In this document: positions 18,204 through 28,256 of the stretch, in pieces
Layout of the letters: each line of letters begins with the position of its first letter
Numbering within the stretch: the stretch's first letter is position 1
NCBI RefSeq assembly: GCF_000331305.1
Contig: NZ_KB217478.1
Location: 6,970,317 to 7,034,316, forward strand
DNA: 64,000 nucleotides
Direction: 5' to 3'
Source: Calothrix sp. PCC 7103
GTDB lineage: Bacteria > Cyanobacteriota > Cyanobacteriia > Cyanobacteriales > Nostocaceae
The notes under the pieces: model-generated
What the model was told of the DNA's origin: nothing
The model's input: only the letters and a program-made list of their open reading frames with translations
The model's database searches: none
Made by a program: the position numbers and the translations under genes

Positions 18204-20243
18204 TTAGGTTTTTACTAATTCGGATACTGCGTTGACGATATCATCTGGCGCCACTGGTTTGGGTAGATGGGTTTGGAAACCTGCGGCAAGAGCTGCTTTT
18301 TTGTCTCCGTCTCCTGCGTATGCTGTTAATGCTATTGCTGGAACGGCGCCTCCTTTTTCATATGGCAGTTCGCGTATTTGACGCATTAGACTATAACCAT
18401 CTTGGTCTGGCATTCCAATGTCGCTAACTAATACCATTGGATTGAATGTTGGTAATATATTTAGTGCCTCTGTTGCTGATGATGCTGATGCTATTTCGGC
18501 GCCTGATGCTTCTAGTGCAAATGCTAAAAAGTCACGCGAGTCTGTATCATCATCTACTACTAATACACGTATTCCTGATAGAGCTAGGTTTTGATTGCTG
18601 AGTGCTGAGTTCTGAGTGCTGAATATGTCCTGTACTTCTTTCAACTCAGAACTCAGCACTTTCGACTCAGCACTCAAAACCATTGGTATACGTACTATAA
18701 AGGTGGCGCCTTTTCCTTCTCCGGGACTTTGTGCAGAAACATCACCACCGTGGAGTTCGACGAGGTGACGTACAATAGCTAGTCCTAAACCTAAACCACC
18801 AAATCTTCGTGTTGACGAACCGTCAGCTTGTCGAAATGAGTCAAACACATAAGGTATAAAGTCACTGCGAATACCCATACCCGTATCTTTTACAGTGATT
18901 TGGGCAAAATTTGCCAAAACTTTTGTATCTGTTGTGTTGGTTCGTTCAACTCGTTCGAGTATGATTTCAACTCGTCCTGTGTTGGGAGTAAATTTAATCG
19001 CATTTGATAATAAATTCCAAATGATTTGCTGTAAACGGTTGGGGTCTCCAAGTACTTCAAATTTTGGATTTTCACCACTTAACCCATTCATGTGCGAAGC
19101 AAAATCCAAAATCGAAAATCTAAAATCGATCGATTTTGCTTGTGCTGCGAGACGCATCGTATCTATTGCGGCTTCTATAGCTGGTACTAAGTTGGTTTTA
19201 TGAGCTTTTAAGCTTAATTTTCCTCGAATGATGCGTGAGACATCAAGCAAGTCTTCGATTAGTTGGGTTTGTAATTTGGCGTTGCGTTCAATAGTTTCTA
19301 ACGCGCGCTCTAATGTTGCTTTGTCTACTTTGCGTCCACGTAATATTTTTGACCATCCTAAAATAGCGTTGAGGGGGCTTCGCAGTTCGTGAGAAAGTAC
19401 TGCTAAAAATTCATCTTTGATGCGGTTGAGTTCTTCTAGCTCTGCTTTTTGTTCGCGTAGTTTTATTTCTGCACGCTTAATTACAGTAATATCACGAGCA
19501 ACACTTAGTATAGTTTCGATTGAGCCATCCGTTCCATACTCAGGTACCATTCGCACATCGAGGTACCGTGTACCACTTTTTGAAGGATACTCTAATTCAA
19601 AAAACCTTCCTTGTGAAGAGTCAACGACGCTTTGAATTTCTTCGACCCATTGCTTATAAACTTGTTCAGGAAGATTATGTTCTTCGGGTATTTTATTGAG
19701 AAAATTCTCTGGAGGTAAATTTGTAATTTGGGTGATTGCAGGGCTGATATATAAAGTGCAAAAATTTTTATCGAAGCGAGCAATGATATCTGGGGAATTT
19801 TCTACTAATGCGCGAAATTCTTGTTCACGACGGTGTAATTCTGCCTCGGCTTTTTGACGTGCTTTTACTTCTTCTGCTTCGCGTAAGGCACGTATTATCG
19901 ATGGTACTAACCTGTCGAGACGCTGTTTAAGTACATAATCTGTGGCGCCGCTTTTTAGCGTTTCGATAGCAACTTCTTCACCCATTGTAGCCGTTACAAA
20001 AATAAACGGCACTTCTGGACATTGCTGCCGTGCTATTTCTAAAGCGGCGAAACCATCAAACCCAGGAATTGTGTAGTCAGAAAGTATTAAGTCATAACAG
20101 GACGAATTCAGTTTAGCTTGAAACTCCTCGCCTGTTTGCACTTGAATGAGTTCACAGGTAATGCCTCCCTCGGCGAGTGTCGCTTGGATCAATTCTGCAT
20201 CCAGTAAGCTATCTTCAAGCAAGAGAAACACTAGCTGTGACAT
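18204..20243 (-). CDS. Hybrid sensor kinase (REC-PAS-HisKA-HATPase-REC)
   Basis: This 679-residue protein has a receiver domain (1-125, phospho-Asp in 'LILSDYTIPG'), PAS domain (about 140-255, ending 'VARDITVIKRAE'), coiled coil, HisKA with 'LSHELRSPLNAILGW' (about 285), HATPase with 'GLGLGLAIVRHLVELHG', and a C-terminal receiver (about 560-679, 'VLVSDIGMPDQDG'). It has no membrane segment, so it is a cytoplasmic phosphorelay protein. It is the last gene of a three-gene operon, 13 bases after the single-domain regulator. Two linker stretches (about residues 371-386 and 521-549) are encoded by interspersed repeats, the second lying between HATPase and the final receiver, where extra residues are tolerable. 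Confidence 0.92.
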   Translation of the reverse strand: MSQLVFLLLEDSLLDAELIQATLAEGGITCELIQVQTGEEFQAKLNSSCYDLILSDYTIPGFDGFAALEIARQQCPEVPFIFVTATMGEEVAIETLKSGATDYVLKQRLDRLVPSIIRALREAEEVKARQKAEAELHRREQEFRALVENSPDIIARFDKNFCTLYISPAITQITNLPPENFLNKIPEEHNLPEQVYKQWVEEIQSVVDSSQGRFFELEYPSKSGTRYLDVRMVPEYGTDGSIETILSVARDITVIKRAEIKLREQKAELEELNRIKDEFLAVLSHELRSPLNAILGWSKILRGRKVDKATLERALETIERNAKLQTQLIEDLLDVSRIIRGKLSLKAHKTNLVPAIEAAIDTMRLAAQAKSIDFRFSILDFASHMNGLSGENPKFEVLGDPNRLQQIIWNLLSNAIKFTPNTGRVEIILERVERTNTTDTKVLANFAQITVKDTGMGIRSDFIPYVFDSFRQADGSSTRRFGGLGLGLAIVRHLVELHGGDVSAQSPGEGKGATFIVRIPMVLSAESKVLSSELKEVQDIFSTQNSALSNQNLALSGIRVLVVDDDTDSRDFLAFALEASGAEIASASSATEALNILPTFNPMVLVSDIGMPDQDGYSLMRQIRELPYEKGGAVPAIALTAYAGDGDKKAALAAGFQTHLPKPVAPDDIVNAVSELVKT
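18596..18675. repeat. AGTGCTGAGT repeat cluster inside the hybrid kinase gene
   Basis: Direct and inverted copies of AGTGCTGAGT lie within the coding frame and encode the Ser/Leu/Gln-rich linker before the last receiver domain. The same repeat is intergenic at 37075-37220 and 51994-52050, and is again within a gene at 21020-21140. Confidence 0.8.
19085..19131. repeat. AAAATC-type short tandem repeat inside the hybrid kinase gene
   Basis: Near-identical heptamers of the form AAAATCN run in tandem here in frame, encoding 'FRFSILDF' before the N-box of the HATPase domain. A similar array is intergenic at about 9319-9345. Confidence 0.65.
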
Positions 20244-20256
20244 ATCATTTTAACTC

Positions 20257-20730
20257 CTATTTAATTCCTTGAGCATTGCTACGTGCGGGAGGTATTGAAC
20301 CTGGTGGTGGTTCATTTATTATTGCCCAAAATAATCCTAGCCCTTTTATGACATCCACAAATTCGTGAAAATCTATGGGCTTAACGACATAGGCATTTGT
20401 TCCCAACTCATAGCACCGCGCTAAGTCATGTTCCTCACGCGAACTAGTCAAAACTACTACCGGAACAGTCCGTAGCGAGTTGTTAGCTTTTAGTTCTGAC
20501 AATACCTCGATTCCATCTACTTTAGGTAACTTTAAGTCGAGTAGAACGACTACCGGGTTGCCCTCACGGCGCAAGCGGTACATACCTCTACGGTATAAAT
20601 AATCTAAGGCTTCCTCACCATCTCGGACGACGACAACTTCGTTACCAAGATGATTTTCAGCCAGCGAAGTCAGGATTAACTCTACATCATTAATGCTGTC
20701 TTCGACCAGGAGTATACGCTTCAGTTCCAT
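20257..20730 (-). CDS. Single-domain response regulator (Rcp1-like)
   Basis: This receiver protein of about 157 residues has phospho-Asp in 'VVLLDLKLPKVDG', acidic pair 'VEDS', Thr/Ser switch 'VVVLTSSREEHD' and Lys in 'YVVKPIDFHEF'. It is the Rcp1 type that accepts phosphate from phytochrome-class kinases. I prefer the ATG at 20730, preceded by GAAAGG, over a GTG seven codons upstream. It starts 10 bases after the giant kinase gene, so it is almost surely cotranscribed and likely its cognate regulator. No output domain is present, so signalling passes through protein contact or on to the hybrid kinase downstream. Confidence 0.92.
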   Translation of the reverse strand: MELKRILLVEDSINDVELILTSLAENHLGNEVVVVRDGEEALDYLYRRGMYRLRREGNPVVVLLDLKLPKVDGIEVLSELKANNSLRTVPVVVLTSSREEHDLARCYELGTNAYVVKPIDFHEFVDVIKGLGLFWAIINEPPPGSIPPARSNAQGIK

Positions 20731-20740
20731 TGACCTTTCT

Positions 20741-23700
20741 TTAATCTCCACTCCTGACCCCTTCTAATGGTTGCAACACTTCACTGTTCTTAGGTAATGA
20801 AAAGTAAAATGTTGCACCAATGTCAACTTCGCCAATAGCCCATACACGTCCACCATGACGGTGAATAATGCGTTGAACGTTTGCTAGCCCAACTCCTGTA
20901 CCTTCAAACCGAGGGTCTGTGTGCAGGCGTTGAAATACACCAAATAATTTATGTATGTAACGCATGTCAAAACCTATGCCATTATCTTTGACGTAGAATA
21001 CTATTTCTTGAGTACTCTCTGCTAAGTGCTGAGTGCTAAGTAATGAGTGCTGAGTTGTAAGTAGAGAGTTTGGGGTTGGAGAAGTATTTTGTTTTTTTAC
21101 TTCTTCTTTAGTTTCCAACTGTTTACTCAGCACTAAGCACGACTCGCTTTCGACTTCTTTAAGGATACCAATTGTAACGGATGCCACTTCACGAGTTTTG
21201 CTGTATTTCAAAGCGTTTTCTACCAAATTCCGCAAAACTAGGCGCAGCATAGAAGGGTCGCCTTGTACCTGGGGAAGAGTTTCTATATGCCATATAACTT
21301 GGCGATTTTTAATTACATCGTGGCAGTCTCCCTTGACTTCTTCCACGAGTAGATTCATATCTAATGTTGTGTATCGCATTTCGGCGCGTCCCATGCGTGA
21401 AAATGCTAATAAGTCATCAATTAATTTACCTGCTTGGGTTGTTGCGTCAACTATGGTATTTATGTATCGTTTGTTTGTTTCGTCTATTTCTTGTTTTTCT
21501 AGCCTTTTTTTTAATAAGTCTACAAACCCAGCTATGTGACGTAAAGGCGCCCGTAAGTCATGAGATACTGAATATGAGAATGATTCTAATTCTTTATTAG
21601 CAGCTTCAAGTTGAGCGGTGCGCTGTTTCACCCGTTCTTCGAGCGTTTCATTGAGGCGCCGCACTTCAGCATCAGCACGTTTTCTGTCAGTAATATCTAA
21701 TATAAATGCTACTGATTGAGTGCGGTCTTCACCGTAAAGTATATAACCGATTAATACATCAACGCGCGTTCCATCTTTACGAATGTATTGTTTTTCATAA
21801 GGTGTACAGCTTCCGCGCGTTTTTGCTTCTGCAATACCTGCATCATCTAAAGGTAAATATTCAGGTGGAGTAATATCAACCCAGCTAATGCGAAAAGCTT
21901 CTAAATCATCGCGCGTGTAACCAATAATATCTAAGAAGGCATCGTTTGCTTGGAAGACACCACCTATCGTATCACCGTATAACATGCCAATAACATTAGA
22001 TTCGGCGAATAAGCGTAGCCTTTCTTCGCTTTGCCGTAAAGCTTCTTCTGTTTTTTTACGCTCGGTCAAATCATGTGCAACTGCATACATTAAGCCAGTT
22101 TCAATATCAGGAACCGCGTTCCACGTTAACCACCGATACTCAGCGTTCTTACAGCGATAGCGGTTCTCGAATTTGAGTGTAGTGGCGCCATTTTTTAGCT
22201 TTTCAAATTCGCTAAGAGTTGCAGCAACATCGTCAAGGTGGACAAAATTAATAAACTGTGTTGAAAGTATCTCTACTTCGCTGTAACCAAGGATTTTATA
22301 GAAGGCAGGATTAATGCGTTTAAAGTAACCATCAAAACCAGCGATACCAAGCAAATCTATCGAAACATTGAAGAATTTGTCGCGTTCAGCTTCCGCGCGC
22401 TTTCTTTCAGAATTATCTAATACAAATGCTACAGCACCTTGTTCTTCGACTAATCTAAAACCAATAATTACAGCAATACGCGAACCGTCTTTGCGAATAT
22501 ACTCTTTTTCATACGGCGTACATACTCCTTTTGTAATTGCTTCGACAATACCCTCTTCATCTACAGGCAAATATTCTTTTGGTGTTAAATGGCACCAGTT
22601 GAGTGTTTTATTTTCAATATCTTCTTTTGTATACCCTATCATCTTTAAAAAGGCATTATTTGCTTCGTAAATTTCGCCTTGAAAATTCGCATAAATAATA
22701 CCAATTATATCGGAATCTACAAATAAACGTAGCCGCTGCTCGCTTCGACGTAAAGCTTCTTCTGCTTTTACTTTGTCGTCAATATCAGTACAAGTACTTA
22801 GCCACTTTGTAATATTATTTGCAGTATCGTGCATTGGTACTGCGCGGGCAAGAAAATAACGGAATGTACCATCATGGCGCCGTAAACGGTATTGCACATC
22901 GCGCATTGGTGTACCAGTACTAATGGCAGTTGCCCATTTTTCCATCGCTTGCGGTAAGTCGTCGGGATGAACTATTTGGCGCCAGTCCCAACGTGCATAT
23001 AAATTTAACTCTAATCCTGTATAGTTAACCCAGCGTTGGTTAAAGTATGTAATACTACCATCTGAATCTGATACCCAAACTAGTTGAGGTACGTTTTCGG
23101 CAAGTTGACGATAACGGTTTTCACTTTCTTCTAACTTATGCTGATATACTTTAGCATCATGAACGTCTGTATTTGTACCCATCCACTCAATGATTTTTCC
23201 AGCACTATTATGCACAGGAAGCGCGCGTGCTAAGTGCCAACGATACTCTCCATCCGCACGTCGCAAGCGAAATTCCACTTCATATATATCACCTGTTTCT
23301 TGAGCTTCTGCCCATTTTAAGTCACAGCGTTTTAAATCTTCGGGTGGTACTAGCGATACCCACTTTCTAGCTACAGCCTCTTCATAACTCACACCACAAT
23401 ACTCAAGCCATTTTTTATTAGCATAGAGTATTTCGTTTTCGGCACTTACTTGCCAAACTAGGTGAGGTATTGACTCTGCTAAAAACCGGAAACGTCTGTC
23501 GCTTTCAGCCAATGCGGTTTCCATATTCTTACGGTCGGTGATATCTGTGGAAATGCCTATTATTCCAATGATATTACCAGTTTCATCGCGGTAAGGTGAT
23601 TTCGTCGCTATATAAGTTCTTGAACCTTCGTTAAATAATATCGTTTCCTCGAATATACGAGTTTCGCCAGTTGTAATAACAATACGGTCATTCGCTACTG

Positions 23701-26700
23701 CTACTGCTGCATCATTACCATTTCTCAAGACATCAAAGTTAGTGTGTCCAATAACCTCGTCTTCTGACTTTCCGAGTGCGCGAAGTGTCGCTGAGTTAGC
23801 TGCTACAAACTTTCCTTGTAAGTCTTTGACAAAAATTAGTGTTCCTGTGGCGTTATTTATGGCATTAAGTATAACTAAACTTTGCCGTAATGTGTGTTCA
23901 GCTTCATGACGCGCGAGTTCTGCTATTTTACGCTCGTGAATGTCTAGCATGGCGCCTGTTATACGTGAAGCTTTGCCATTATCATCATATTTAACTTGAC
24001 CACGTAGCATCATCCATCGATATGGCGCCGACTCAATAGTTGTATCATGAGTGACTAACTTTACACGGTGTTCAACTTCAAATACTGTACCTGTAGAAAT
24101 TCCATAATCAAAAGCTGCTCTTACAGATTCTAAGTCATCAGGGTGGACAGACTCTAAAGCTTGCTCGAATGGCATTATTAAGGGGAACAGTGGGTCAACT
24201 ATCGTATTGACAAAAGTAATTTTGTCGTTGCTTAAATTACGTTCCCATAAGTAAGTATTTGTAACTTCTAATGCACGTTGCAGAAGATTTTGGCTTTCGC
24301 GCAAAGCTATTTCTGTAAGTTTTAGTTCATGAATATCTGTAGCAGTACCTACCCATTTAATGATATTGCCTTGGGCATCTTTAAGGGGTACAGAGCGCGC
24401 GAGATACCATCGATATGTACCATCGCTCCTTAGCGCGCGGTATTCAAATTCGTAGTTTGAACCAGTACTAAGTTGTTCTTGCCATCCTGATACTATACGA
24501 AAAAAATCATCTGGATGAATAAGTTTATCCCAATCATTATATTTAATATCTTCTGCTTGGTACCCTGTATATTGGCGCCAGTGGGAATTAGCATATTCCA
24601 TAGAACCATTGGAGTCAACTAACCAAACGAACTGTGATGAAGCTTCAGCTAAAGTTCGATATAAATTTTCACTTTCGGCAAGCTTCGCTTCTATTTGTTT
24701 ACGTTCGCTAATGTCAACTGAAACCCCTATTACCCCAATAATATTACCGCCATCATCATAATAAGGTGACTTTGAAGAAATATATGTACAAGTTCCTTTT
24801 GGAAATTGTAATGTTTCTTCAAGTACCTGAATCTGACCATTTTCCATTACTGAACGGTCATTTTCCATTACCGCTGATGCTTCATCACGGTTAGCAATAA
24901 AGTCAATATCAGATTTACCAATAATTTCTGCTTCAGACTTGCCAACAACACTAATAGTGGCAGGGTTTGCCATTAACACTTTACTGTCACGGTCTTTAAC
25001 ATAAATCAATGTTGGTGTAGTTTGGTTAATAGCATTGAGAATTGCTAAACTTTGCCGCAACTCGTTTTCCATTGCTTTACGCGCGGTTATATCTGTTGAA
25101 ACACCAATTAACCCAATAATATTACCGTTATCATCATAATAAGGTGACTTGGCAGATTGAAAGACGCGCTTTCCTTGTCGTGTTTCTGCTTCCTCTTCAA
25201 ATATATGTAATTGACTAGTTTCAATCACCAAACGGTCGTTCTCTAAAACTGCCATTGCTTGCTCATGTCCCGGATGATATTCAGCAACCTCAGTATTGAA
25301 AACTTCGTCTTTGGGTTTACCAATAACTTCAAGAGTAGCAGGATTTGCGATTACCAAACGGCCTTGAATGTCTTTGATGTAAATGAGAGTTGGTGTACTT
25401 TGACTGATAGTATTTAAAATTGCTAAACTCTGCCGCAATTGGTTTTCCATCTCTTTGCGGTCAGTTATGTCAACAGAGATACCTATTACTCCAATAATAT
25501 TATTATCTGAATCGTAATAAGGTGACTTTGTACTTAAAAAAGTCCGGGTTCCTTGGGCAACTTCTACTGTATTTTCAAATATCTTAGTTTCACCACTTTC
25601 CATTACCAAGCGGTCATGTAGTAAAACTTCTGAAGCTTGTTTGGATGAAAGAAAACTAGTTTCGTTGTTACCTAAAACTTCTGCTTCTTCTTTACCTATT
25701 ATAGAAAGCGTAGCAGAATTTACCATTAAGAAGTTGCTATTGTGGTCTTTAACATAAATTAAGTTGGGGGTATTTTGATTAATCGCGTTAAGAATAGCTA
25801 AATTTTGTCTTAACTCATTTTCCATTGCTTTGCGGTCAGTTTTATTTAGATAAATACTATTTCGCCAAATAGTAAATAAATATATCACGATTAACGAAAC
25901 AGTCATCAACGACGTACCAAAAGCAAAATCATAATAATTTGCTTTTTCGCCTTGAAGAACTGCCCAACCTAAAATTATAGGCAGAAATATAGCTGTTGGT
26001 ATTAATCGTCGCGCAGTTACACCACCATTAAGTTCAGTAGTAACGGTTGCCATAAGTCCGCGATATGGATTATTAAATAGTATTCCTAAACACAAAACTA
26101 GGAAAGTGAGCGCGGTATGCACCGTCATATAAGTATAATAAGTGCGAAAAAAGTAGAAAACCCTCACACCATAGATATAGCCTATTATTGCCTGAAAAGA
26201 AATGAGAAGGACTATAAATGTACAAACCTGATATATAAAGACGTGACTTGTAGAGACCTGACATGTCGCGTCTCTACATTTATTATTTGTGGCTTTATTC
26301 CCTTTTTCTAACCACAGTGCTGCACTAATGAATAACCAATTGATAGCAGTATTTACACCCATTCTACCTGGGTGTGATGTAGCTGATGACAACGGAAAGT
26401 CACGAAATAATAATTCATCAATTCCAAAATCCCACCCAAAGAGGTATTGACTCAGCGTTACTAAAGCAATGATAAAAATTGTTATTGTGCAAAATTGTGA
26501 GATTAGATGAACTTTATAATTTACCCTTACTGTTTTCAACCACAACGTCACCCCTGCCAACACAAAGCAAATAGCTGTGTTTGCTTTCATTGTAGCGGTG
26601 CCGGGAATTAAGCTTTTAAGAATATCAATATTAACTGCCCAACTTAACAAAGCTATGCAGCCTATACAAATTACAACTGCACTTGCTAGTTTGGTAAAAG

Positions 26701-26725
26701 GTTGCATTGGCTTCAAGTTACGCAT
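20741..26725 (-). CDS. Giant membrane histidine kinase with about 11 PAS domains
   Basis: This 1994-residue protein begins with about eight membrane segments (1-300). I count eleven PAS/PAC repeats, each ending near 'ITDRK'; several are near copies ('KSPYYDDNGNIIG'), suggesting recent internal duplication. A coiled coil leads to a phytochrome-type HisKA ('SVSHDLRAPLRHIAGF', about 1715) and a HATPase ('NGIGFDMRYIHKLFGVF', 'GTGVGLANVQRIIHRHGG'). Two repeat-derived insertions are visible: about residues 150-159 between membrane segments, and about 1862-1902 inside the HATPase domain. It heads an operon with an Rcp1-like regulator and a hybrid kinase. The signal is unknown; some PAS domains may bind small molecules or cofactors. 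Confidence 0.9.
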   Translation of the reverse strand: MRNLKPMQPFTKLASAVVICIGCIALLSWAVNIDILKSLIPGTATMKANTAICFVLAGVTLWLKTVRVNYKVHLISQFCTITIFIIALVTLSQYLFGWDFGIDELLFRDFPLSSATSHPGRMGVNTAINWLFISAALWLEKGNKATNNKCRDATCQVSTSHVFIYQVCTFIVLLISFQAIIGYIYGVRVFYFFRTYYTYMTVHTALTFLVLCLGILFNNPYRGLMATVTTELNGGVTARRLIPTAIFLPIILGWAVLQGEKANYYDFAFGTSLMTVSLIVIYLFTIWRNSIYLNKTDRKAMENELRQNLAILNAINQNTPNLIYVKDHNSNFLMVNSATLSIIGKEEAEVLGNNETSFLSSKQASEVLLHDRLVMESGETKIFENTVEVAQGTRTFLSTKSPYYDSDNNIIGVIGISVDITDRKEMENQLRQSLAILNTISQSTPTLIYIKDIQGRLVIANPATLEVIGKPKDEVFNTEVAEYHPGHEQAMAVLENDRLVIETSQLHIFEEEAETRQGKRVFQSAKSPYYDDNGNIIGLIGVSTDITARKAMENELRQSLAILNAINQTTPTLIYVKDRDSKVLMANPATISVVGKSEAEIIGKSDIDFIANRDEASAVMENDRSVMENGQIQVLEETLQFPKGTCTYISSKSPYYDDGGNIIGVIGVSVDISERKQIEAKLAESENLYRTLAEASSQFVWLVDSNGSMEYANSHWRQYTGYQAEDIKYNDWDKLIHPDDFFRIVSGWQEQLSTGSNYEFEYRALRSDGTYRWYLARSVPLKDAQGNIIKWVGTATDIHELKLTEIALRESQNLLQRALEVTNTYLWERNLSNDKITFVNTIVDPLFPLIMPFEQALESVHPDDLESVRAAFDYGISTGTVFEVEHRVKLVTHDTTIESAPYRWMMLRGQVKYDDNGKASRITGAMLDIHERKIAELARHEAEHTLRQSLVILNAINNATGTLIFVKDLQGKFVAANSATLRALGKSEDEVIGHTNFDVLRNGNDAAVAVANDRIVITTGETRIFEETILFNEGSRTYIATKSPYRDETGNIIGIIGISTDITDRKNMETALAESDRRFRFLAESIPHLVWQVSAENEILYANKKWLEYCGVSYEEAVARKWVSLVPPEDLKRCDLKWAEAQETGDIYEVEFRLRRADGEYRWHLARALPVHNSAGKIIEWMGTNTDVHDAKVYQHKLEESENRYRQLAENVPQLVWVSDSDGSITYFNQRWVNYTGLELNLYARWDWRQIVHPDDLPQAMEKWATAISTGTPMRDVQYRLRRHDGTFRYFLARAVPMHDTANNITKWLSTCTDIDDKVKAEEALRRSEQRLRLFVDSDIIGIIYANFQGEIYEANNAFLKMIGYTKEDIENKTLNWCHLTPKEYLPVDEEGIVEAITKGVCTPYEKEYIRKDGSRIAVIIGFRLVEEQGAVAFVLDNSERKRAEAERDKFFNVSIDLLGIAGFDGYFKRINPAFYKILGYSEVEILSTQFINFVHLDDVAATLSEFEKLKNGATTLKFENRYRCKNAEYRWLTWNAVPDIETGLMYAVAHDLTERKKTEEALRQSEERLRLFAESNVIGMLYGDTIGGVFQANDAFLDIIGYTRDDLEAFRISWVDITPPEYLPLDDAGIAEAKTRGSCTPYEKQYIRKDGTRVDVLIGYILYGEDRTQSVAFILDITDRKRADAEVRRLNETLEERVKQRTAQLEAANKELESFSYSVSHDLRAPLRHIAGFVDLLKKRLEKQEIDETNKRYINTIVDATTQAGKLIDDLLAFSRMGRAEMRYTTLDMNLLVEEVKGDCHDVIKNRQVIWHIETLPQVQGDPSMLRLVLRNLVENALKYSKTREVASVTIGILKEVESESCLVLSKQLETKEEVKKQNTSPTPNSLLTTQHSLLSTQHLAESTQEIVFYVKDNGIGFDMRYIHKLFGVFQRLHTDPRFEGTGVGLANVQRIIHRHGGRVWAIGEVDIGATFYFSLPKNSEVLQPLEGVRSGD
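21020..21140. repeat. AGTGCTGAGT repeat cluster inside the giant kinase HATPase domain
   Basis: Several direct copies (21020-21055) and inverted copies (21123-21139) of the AGTGCTGAGT/ACTCAGCACT repeat flank a T-rich centre. They add about 40 Ser/Thr/Gln-rich residues between beta-strands of the ATP-binding domain without a frame break. Confidence 0.8.
26250..26277. repeat. GTAGAGAC-family palindrome inside the giant kinase gene
   Basis: The arms GTAGAGAC (26250-26257) and GTCTCTAC (26270-26277) enclose a short loop. It encodes a Cys/Thr/Ser-containing loop between two membrane segments (about residues 150-159). The adjoining sequence has a further small hairpin. Confidence 0.8.
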
Positions 26726-26989
26726 CGTTATATATATATTGCATTTGGATTGATTCGGGCACCGTATAGTATCAAATTTTTAACCAACTTACTATATAAA
26801 TTAATACAATCCTTATTTACGTGCAACTCCATAGAGGTATATCAGAACTAGCTTAAAGCTTTGGAGCAGTTTATAGATGTACCTTTGGATAGAGGCTAAT
26901 TAATACTTTTTATATATATCTTTGTACGGTTGACAAAATTATATTAAGAGAATCTCTCCGAACAAGAACGCGAATTCAGGGGATTAAAA

Positions 26990-28075
26990 TCATAATATAA
27001 TTCCTTCACTCAGCAGTTGGAATTTAGATTGGATGGCACCTATAATTTTTTGTTCTTCGGGTGAAATATTACCGTTGATTTGGGCGATACGTTGACATTG
27101 TGCTAATAATGTAATTGCGTAATCACGGTCGAGTTGGTTAAGTAGTTCTTCTATTGGTTGCGGAGAATGGATGCTTTTACCTATTTCTTCGAGTGATTGT
27201 GTACCGATGTTGATGGCTTTTAGTTCTGGTAATATTTCTTCCCAGGTTTTATTTGGATGACTACTAAGTATCATGTGAACGAGGATTCTATCCATAATAG
27301 CTTGTTGAGAAACAGCTTTTTCTAGATATTCTTCGCTTTCTTGTTTTAGTTTATCTATTGTTGCTTCTGAGTTTAAGTCTGTAGCATCATCTAATTTTGC
27401 TTCGTAAAATCTACATGCAGCGTATCCCAATGAGTAAATCATTGTGGCATTGGAACTGGCGCCAATTACAGCACCTGCGAAGGGGACGTTACGTAATAAA
27501 CTTAAACCAGCAGCTTTGAGTAAGCGACCACCACCTAAAGCTAGTCCAAAAATAGCTACAACTTCACCTTTTCGTGCAGGGTCTTTTAAGTCTAAACCAT
27601 ATAAAGCGGCAATTTGATATACCATTTCTGATTGCAGTTCGGTTGTAGCAGCAAGGTCTATAGCAAGTAATGCTGCTGCGACTCCTGGTATAACGCTTGT
27701 GGCTAAACCTATTCCACCTGCTTTTGTTGCTTTTTCCACCATGATGCGGTGGGCAAGTTGTTGAGGTGTTTCATTCGGATAACTTTGCTTAAGTTTTTTT
27801 ACTGACTCTGCGGCTTTATCTAGATTAACGTTATCTGAGGCGCCGACAAGCCAGCTAAGATTTAAGACACCAGCGAGTTTACGAATAAACCAGTTGTTAC
27901 CAAGAGCGTCAGCAACTTGTCCGGTAAACTGCGTTGAAACTTCAAATAATTTACGCGCTTGACTTGCCGCTGCTTGTCCTGCATCACTAACTTGCTGTGC
28001 GAATGATTGAATTAGTGATTTATCAAATTTATTGAGTGATTTCTTATTTTGACTAGCTGCTGATTGCTCTGACAT
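26990..28075 (-). CDS. EcsC-family-like membrane-associated protein
   Basis: This 361-residue protein has a central glycine/alanine-rich region (about 115-215) with 'GIGLATSVIPGVAAALLAID' and 'GLALGGGRLLKAAG', resembling the EcsC family. The N-terminus is charged and helical. The C-terminus ('EEQKIIGAIQSKF') recalls TerB-type helical modules. No signal peptide is seen; the hydrophobic stretches may be amphipathic. EcsC was named from a Bacillus ABC-transporter operon and its biochemical role is unclear. The gene is isolated and minus-strand, with repeat-containing space on both sides. Confidence 0.65.
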   Translation of the reverse strand: MSEQSAASQNKKSLNKFDKSLIQSFAQQVSDAGQAAASQARKLFEVSTQFTGQVADALGNNWFIRKLAGVLNLSWLVGASDNVNLDKAAESVKKLKQSYPNETPQQLAHRIMVEKATKAGGIGLATSVIPGVAAALLAIDLAATTELQSEMVYQIAALYGLDLKDPARKGEVVAIFGLALGGGRLLKAAGLSLLRNVPFAGAVIGASSNATMIYSLGYAACRFYEAKLDDATDLNSEATIDKLKQESEEYLEKAVSQQAIMDRILVHMILSSHPNKTWEEILPELKAINIGTQSLEEIGKSIHSPQPIEELLNQLDRDYAITLLAQCQRIAQINGNISPEEQKIIGAIQSKFQLLSEGIIL

Positions 28076-28203
28076 GGCTGGATAATATTTAGTTTATAGT
28101 TATAGTTTTAAAGTAAATTATTTAGTAAAAGCCTATAATATGCATCTTCCTGCAAGAAGATTGTGTCTTGTCTTAAGGATTAATATTACTGCTTGCATCA
28201 ACA

Positions 28204-28222
28204 AACAGGCAGGATGCCTGTT
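28204..28222. repeat. AACAGGC/GCCTGTT inverted repeat
   Basis: Seven-base arms flank AGGAT. This belongs to the family with copies near 16280, 18129, 52388 and 63713. It is located between two minus-strand genes. Confidence 0.65.
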
Positions 28223-28256
28223 CCACAAGAGTCTGACACAAGAAGAATGATAACAA

